NCBI RefSeq assembly: GCF_019977655.1
Contig: NZ_AP024849.1
Span: 1,955,001-2,019,000, forward strand
Direction of reading: 5' to 3'
Length of the DNA: 64,000 nucleotides
Origin: Clostridium gelidum
GTDB lineage: Bacteria > Bacillota > Clostridia > Clostridiales > Clostridiaceae
Below the pieces are notes generated by a model. That model was given only the letters and a program-made list of their open reading frames with translations. It searched no databases and was not told where the DNA came from. Made by a program: the position numbers and the translations under genes. Positions 60,047-64,000 of the stretch are shown piece after piece (the first letter of the stretch is position 1; every line of letters begins with the position of its first letter).

Positions 60047-60092
60047 ATTCTTCGGAATATGCGCCAAAAATGAGGGCTAAGGGATTATGGGC
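60047..60092. repeat. Hairpin-plus-tail motif, copy 2
   Basis: ATATTC-TTCG-GAATAT then GCGCCAAAAATG, GGGCTAAGGGATTATGGG. It matches copy 1 (56040-56087) in stem and tail, with a UUCG tetraloop in place of TGAA. Confidence 0.6.
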
Positions 60093-60170
60093 ATAAAAAA
60101 GACATATCTATGGTAATTAGAGATTCAATTTTATTAACATGATAAGACCTCATTCATTTTAATTATCCTA

Positions 60171-60218
60171 TTGACAAATTTGACTGATGTAACTATAATG
60201 ATTACAATAGATGTAACT
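60171..60218 (+). promoter_or_regulatory. Promoter and operator of the ywnB-like gene
   Basis: TTGACA at 60171-60176, 17-nt spacer, TATAAT at 60194-60199. The palindrome TGTAA-N9-TTACA (60188-60206) overlaps the -10. GATGTAACT occurs at 60186-60194 and again at 60210-60218, 24 bp apart. It is a probable site for the Rrf2 regulator encoded at 60988. Confidence 0.65.
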
Positions 60219-60265
60219 GAAATAGATACAACAAATAAAAATTAAATTAAGTGAGGATGATTAAA

Positions 60266-60898
60266 ATGAAAATAGCAATATTAGGAGCAAATGGTAACGT
60301 AGGAAGTGTACTAGTCGATGAGGCTTTATCTAGAGGTTATGAGGTATTAGCTTTAGTAAAGGACAAAAATAATTATGTGGCAAAAAAAGGTGTAGAAGTC
60401 AAAGAGGTAGATGCCCTTAGCAAAGATACATTAGTAAATGGATTTAAGGATATTAAAATAGTAGTAAGTGCTTTTGGTCCAAAGGCAGGCTTTGAAAATG
60501 ATCTTGTTGTAGCAACAAGAAATCTTGTAGATGCTGCAAAGAGAGCAAAAGTTGAGAGATTTTTAATGGTTGGTGGTGCAGGAAGTTTATTCGTTTCAGA
60601 AGGTGTGATACTTGCAAATTCTGGAGCGTTGCCAGCAGATTGGTTGCCAGTTGTAAATGCACATGTTGAAGCCTTAAATGTAATAAGCAAGGAAACTGAT
60701 TTAAATTGGACCGTACTTAGACCATCTTCCATTTTTGGATCTGGAGAAAAAACAGGTAAATTTAGACTTGGAACAGATTATTTATTAGTTGATTCAGAGG
60801 GCAATAGCCATATATCCTTCCAAGATTATGCCGTAGCTTTATTTGATGAATTAGATAATTCAGATTTTATTAAAAAGGCATTTACTGTTGGATACTAA
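60266..60898 (+). CDS. NAD(P)-binding Rossmann protein, YwnB-like
   Basis: 210 residues from ATG 60266; GTGAGGATGATT lies upstream. Atypical short-chain dehydrogenase/NmrA fold: MKIAILGANGNVGSVLVDEA (dinucleotide loop), KIVVSAFGPKAG, RFLMVGGAGSLFV and WTVLRPSSIFGSGEKTG. It resembles B. subtilis YwnB. The substrate is unknown; relatives act as reductases or as redox sensors. In B. subtilis ywnB neighbours the Rrf2-type gene ywnA, and the same pair is here. Confidence 0.88.
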   Translation: MKIAILGANGNVGSVLVDEALSRGYEVLALVKDKNNYVAKKGVEVKEVDALSKDTLVNGFKDIKIVVSAFGPKAGFENDLVVATRNLVDAAKRAKVERFLMVGGAGSLFVSEGVILANSGALPADWLPVVNAHVEALNVISKETDLNWTVLRPSSIFGSGEKTGKFRLGTDYLLVDSEGNSHISFQDYAVALFDELDNSDFIKKAFTVGY

Positions 60899-60943
60899 AT
60901 ATAAGCAAGAATATAAAATATAAGTAGTTTAGATAAAATAAAT

Positions 60944-60965
60944 TCGTGTAGCGTATTATACACGA
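60944..60965. promoter_or_regulatory. Inverted repeat before the Rrf2-type gene
   Basis: TCGTGTA-N8-TACACGA, an exact 7-bp inverted repeat 23 bp before the ATG at 60988. It could be an operator or mRNA hairpin. Confidence 0.45.
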
Positions 60966-60987
60966 TGCATATAAAGGAGTTAGATTT

Positions 60988-61419
60988 ATGAAAATCAGTA
61001 GTCGTTTTTCTGTAGCAGTCCATATTATTTCAATTTTACAACTCTACGGAAATCCAATGCCTACATCCGAATATATAGCAGGGAGCGTAAATACGAATCC
61101 AGTAGTTATTCGAAGAATATTAGGTATGTTAAAACAAGCAGGAATGGTTGATATGAAGCGGGGAACCGGTGGTGCTTACTTAGTAAAAAGTGTTGAAGAT
61201 ATTACAATGCTAGATGTTTATAAAGCAGTAGGCAGTGTTGAGGATGGGCAACTTTTTCAGATTCATGAAAATCCAAATCCAATGTGTCCGGTTGGAGCTA
61301 ATATTCAAGAGGTTATAAATGTTGCACTAATTAGTTCACAAGATGCTATGGAAGGAATTCTGCAGAAAATAACACTTGCAGATATAACTAAAAATCTAGC
61401 TGAAAAAATAGAAGACTAA
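60988..61419 (+). CDS. Rrf2-family transcriptional regulator, YwnA-like
   Basis: 143 residues. Winged helix of Rrf2 type: SRFSVAVHIISILQLYGNPM, TSEYIAGSVNTNPVVIRRIL, then MKRGTGGAYLVKSVEDITML. The three-Cys iron-sulfur cluster loop of IscR or NsrR is lacking; only one Cys (NPMCPVGANIQ) is present, as in YwnA. TAAAGGAGTT precedes the ATG. It is probably co-transcribed with the ywnB-like gene and the nitroreductase gene, and controls their promoter at 60171. Confidence 0.92.
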   Translation: MKISSRFSVAVHIISILQLYGNPMPTSEYIAGSVNTNPVVIRRILGMLKQAGMVDMKRGTGGAYLVKSVEDITMLDVYKAVGSVEDGQLFQIHENPNPMCPVGANIQEVINVALISSQDAMEGILQKITLADITKNLAEKIED

Positions 61420-61461
61420 GCTCAGGTTACAAAAAATAATTTAAAAAAGGAGAATATTAAA

Positions 61462-62082
61462 GTGAACGAATTTTTAAAAGTTATAAGAGAAAGAAGATCA
61501 GCTAATAAATTTATTGAAAATATTACAATACCTAGAGAGGATTTCGATGATATATTTAGAGACCTATCATTATCACCGTCAGCATTTAATCTACAACACG
61601 CTAGATACTATGTTGTAGAAGATAAAGCATTGACAGAGAAAGTTTATGAATCATCTTTTAAACAATATAAAATTAAAACTGCTTCAGCAACAATAATAGT
61701 TACAGGAGATAAAAAAGCGTATTTATCAGCAGATAAAATTTATGAAGGATCAATGATGTTAGGAATGATTGATAGTACTGAATATCAAATTATGATTAAT
61801 ACTATAAGTAGTCTTTATGAAGGTTGGGGAGAAAGTTTTCAACATGACGAAGCTGTTAGAAATGCATCTTTATCAGCAATGCAATTTATGCTATTAGCTA
61901 AAAATAAAGATTGGGATACATGCCCAATGATATATTTTGAAAAAGATAAAATTAGTCAATTATTAAATATTCCAGAAAATGAAGTGCCAGTTTTGATGAT
62001 TACCATGGGAAAAGTGGACAAGAGCAGCAGTAAAATAAGAGGTTATAGAAAGCCTGCTGCTGAATTTGTTAAATTTTATTAA
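61462..62082 (+). CDS. Nitroreductase-family FMN oxidoreductase
   Basis: 206 residues from GTG 61462 with AAAAAAGGAG upstream. Nitroreductase fold: IRERRSANKFIENITIPRED with RRS flavin-contact residues, LSPSAFNLQHARYYVVED, ASATIIVTGDKKA, and NASLSAMQFMLLAKNKDWDT. It uses FMN and NAD(P)H to reduce quinones or nitro compounds. It lies 42 nt after the Rrf2-type gene, which suggests an oxidative or electrophile response unit with the YwnB-like protein. Confidence 0.92.
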   Translation: MNEFLKVIRERRSANKFIENITIPREDFDDIFRDLSLSPSAFNLQHARYYVVEDKALTEKVYESSFKQYKIKTASATIIVTGDKKAYLSADKIYEGSMMLGMIDSTEYQIMINTISSLYEGWGESFQHDEAVRNASLSAMQFMLLAKNKDWDTCPMIYFEKDKISQLLNIPENEVPVLMITMGKVDKSSSKIRGYRKPAAEFVKFY

Positions 62083-62179
62083 GAGATTATATTTGTAGTT
62101 TAAATATATATGGAGTGAATAGTTCTGATGTGTTGTAAATAAAAGTAATATAGTTAAAAGAAAAAATAATTAATATCTC

Positions 62180-62217
62180 AAGTACCGTATTATTCAAAAT
62201 GAATTTGCGGTATTTTA
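62180..62217 (+). terminator. Probable terminator after the nitroreductase gene
   Basis: AAGTACCGTA pairs imperfectly with TTGCGGTATTT around a 15-nt loop and is followed by TTAATTT. Confidence 0.5.
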
Positions 62218-62344
62218 ATTTATAATTTTATAAGCAAGCCTCTTAATACCTGAATATATATCAAGCCTTTTCAAGCAAGATCACATAATTGACAAAATAA
62301 AATTTCTGTATTAATATAGCCATATTGTTATTGAAGGGAAAATT

Positions 62345-62464
62345 ATGAAAAATAATTTAATTGATAAGATGTGCTCTTATAATAAAGTTCTTTCAGAACC
62401 TCAAAGAATAAAGATGATAAAACTTATCTGTCCAAAGGAAGGAAACTACTATGGAAAAAAATAA
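62345..62464 (+). pseudogene. Truncated ArsR/MarR-type HTH regulator, 39 residues
   Basis: ATG 62345 with GAAGGGA upstream. It encodes MKNNLIDKMCSYNKVLSEPQ, then RIKMIKLICPKEGNYYG and stops at 62462-62464. The LSEPQRIKMIKLI segment resembles the first helix pair of ArsR-type regulators (LSDPTRLKILKLL), but the recognition helix is missing. It overlaps the MATE start codon by 14 nt, so it may now serve as leader peptide. Confidence 0.55.
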
Positions 62465-63815
62465 AATTACAGATTTAACAAAGGGTGATCCTGGAAAATT
62501 AATTTTTTATTTTGCATTACCTATATTTCTTGGAAGTGTATTTCAACAAATGTACAATTTGGCGGATACAGTAATTGTGGGATATACTTTAGGTGAAAAT
62601 GCATTGGCTGCTATAGGCTCTACAACACCGCTATTTGGACTTATTGTTGGTATGGCTCTGGGTATGAATAATGGATTTTCTATTGTTATTGCAAGATATT
62701 TTGGTGCAAAAAATATGGACAAAATGAGACAAGCTGTGGCAATGACAATAATTCTTGATTTAATAATATCTGTAGTATTTACAGTGGTTGGAGTAAGCCA
62801 AATAAGGCATCTTCTAGAATTTTTAAATACTCCAGCAGAAATAATAAATGATGCATATGGATATATTGTTGTTATTTTAATGTTTATGACTGTTACAATA
62901 ATGTACAATATGATAGCAGGAGTCTTAAGGGCATTAGGAGATAGTCGAAGTCCTCTGGTATATTTAATTTATGCTTCAATTTTAAATGTAGTGCTAGTTT
63001 TTACATTTATTTTGGTGTTTAGATGGGGGATTAAAGGTTCTGCTTATGCAACTGTCATATCACAAATCCTATCAGTAATCTTAGGCTTTAATCATATTAT
63101 AAAAAGATGTCCAGAACTAAAATTATCAAAGGGAGATTTTAAATATGATGGTACTATGGTAATGGAATTATTCACTTCAGGATTATCTATGGGATTTATG
63201 CTATCCCTTGTTTCAATTGGTTCAGTTGCGCTTCAAAGTGCAATAAACAGTTTTGGTAAAGATATAATAACTGCACATATGGCAGCAAGAAAAGTTAGTG
63301 AAATTTTCATGATGCCACTTGGAACATTAGCAACAGGAGCAGCAACATTTGTAAGTCAAAATTATGGTGCAAAGAAGTATGAACGAATAAACATTGGACT
63401 TAAGAAAACTGTTTTTATGGGTGCAATATGGTCAACAATAGTTGTTATAGTTTCCTTTACCTCTGGTCCATATATAATAAAATATTTGACTGGAACAAAT
63501 GATACCTTAATTATAGATACAGCAGTAAGATATTTAAGAATTAATACTCCTTTTTATTATGTATTAGCTATACTTCTTATATATAGAAGTACGTTGCAAG
63601 GAATTGGTAGGAAGTTTACGCCACTTATCTCAAGTTCAATAGAACTTTTAGCTAAATTTGCAGTTGTAGGTTTTTTAGCTCCAACCATGGGATATTTAGG
63701 GGTAACCATATCAGAACCAATCATTTGGGTTTCATGTGCAATTTTTGTACTTATAGTATTTTACTCTGATAAGAAGTTTAAATTAGAAATAAAACAAGAT
63801 AAAAGTTTAGCATAA
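62451..63815 (+). CDS. MATE-family multidrug/sodium antiporter (second copy)
   Basis: 454 residues with twelve membrane segments. Features: DLTKGDPGKLIFYFALPIFL at the start, FQQMYNLADTVIVGYTLG, GMALGMNNGFSIVIARYFGA, RALGDSRSPLVYLI, and GAATFVSQNYGAKKYERIN. It belongs to the NorM/DinF-like MATE type and is only distantly related to the copy at 51053. GGAAGGAAAC precedes the ATG, inside the truncated HTH frame. It exports toxic compounds with Na+ or H+. Confidence 0.93.
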   Translation: MEKNKITDLTKGDPGKLIFYFALPIFLGSVFQQMYNLADTVIVGYTLGENALAAIGSTTPLFGLIVGMALGMNNGFSIVIARYFGAKNMDKMRQAVAMTIILDLIISVVFTVVGVSQIRHLLEFLNTPAEIINDAYGYIVVILMFMTVTIMYNMIAGVLRALGDSRSPLVYLIYASILNVVLVFTFILVFRWGIKGSAYATVISQILSVILGFNHIIKRCPELKLSKGDFKYDGTMVMELFTSGLSMGFMLSLVSIGSVALQSAINSFGKDIITAHMAARKVSEIFMMPLGTLATGAATFVSQNYGAKKYERINIGLKKTVFMGAIWSTIVVIVSFTSGPYIIKYLTGTNDTLIIDTAVRYLRINTPFYYVLAILLIYRSTLQGIGRKFTPLISSSIELLAKFAVVGFLAPTMGYLGVTISEPIIWVSCAIFVLIVFYSDKKFKLEIKQDKSLA

Positions 63816-63839
63816 AATAAATTTTGTAATTTATCTTAA

Positions 63840-64000
63840 GGAGTTCCTTCTATTGATGCTGTATTTGAGCCAATGTTCGATAAATGTAAGCTAGTTTCAA
63901 TTGCTAACCTTGGTCAAACAGATGCTGTTGAATTCCTTGATGGTAAATTAATGATTGGTAAGAGAGAAGCATTAAGAGATGTTAATTGGGACAAACTAAA
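63840..64000 (+). pseudogene. 5'-truncated gene fragment, continuing past the window
   Basis: A frame opens directly after a stop (TAA 63837-63839): GVPSIDAVFEPMFDKCKLVS, then IANLGQTDAVEFLDGKLMIG, then KREALRDVNWDKLK to the edge. It is clearly protein-like, but there is no start codon upstream; the first ATG falls inside the conserved-looking part. I do not recognise the family. It may be the tail of a gene cut by recombination behind the MATE gene. Confidence 0.5.

Overview
The window is strongly AT-rich DNA from a spore-forming, flagellated Clostridium. The evidence is an alpha/beta small acid-soluble spore protein gene, Spo0A-type boxes, several methyl-accepting chemotaxis proteins (MCPs), an anaerobe-type H-NOX sensor and a butyrate kinase gene fragment. 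A solventogenic or butyric Clostridium near the C. beijerinckii group fits best, but the species is an inference. I saw no rRNA, tRNA, CRISPR array or phage.

Layout. 1-10.3 kb: a chemosensory block with the 3' end of an MCP gene, cheR, cheB, a PAS-containing hybrid histidine kinase, a receiver-only regulator, a short CheR without its N-terminal domain, and a 1108-residue poly-HAMP MCP whose signalling domain is almost a copy of the first one. 10.5-19.1 kb: a Cys-rich protein, a MocR-type regulator, an H-NOX/MCP fusion, an ISLre2-type insertion sequence and a dCache MCP. 19.4-26 kb: a PadR regulator with a perfect palindromic operator, a flavoprotein, an RpiB-like protein lacking the usual catalytic Cys, and a divergent MFS exporter/TetR pair. 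26.4-31.6 kb: malic enzyme, a KdgT-family permease and a DcuS/DcuR-type two-component system sharing a cis element, with a butyrate kinase remnant between.

31.7-36.4 kb: an ACT-domain gene, an apparently orphaned ykkC-family riboswitch, an exonuclease, an RlmA-like methyltransferase between two Spo0A-box promoters that drive no visible gene, and a FliB-like protein. 36.9-49.2 kb: cell-surface and signalling genes: a PdaA-like deacetylase, a sugar-binding lipoprotein next to a Cache-HAMP-HD-GYP protein, a beta-propeller lectin-like protein, two tandem secreted paralogues, and an OmpR-type two-component system with its probable targets. 49.7-64 kb: a second FliB-like protein, two MATE exporters, an amino-acid permease, an isolated pstS, a preQ1 riboswitch with queT, small spore-type or His-rich proteins, a ywnB/ywnA-like pair, a nitroreductase, and a 5'-truncated gene running off the window end.

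Between the genes there are three copies and one end remnant of a short element with terminal inverted repeats, a 236-bp imperfect palindrome, a shared 45-bp hairpin motif, a structured region that may derive from an IS200/IS605 end, and several gene relics. Most genes are in short units closed by clear intrinsic terminators.
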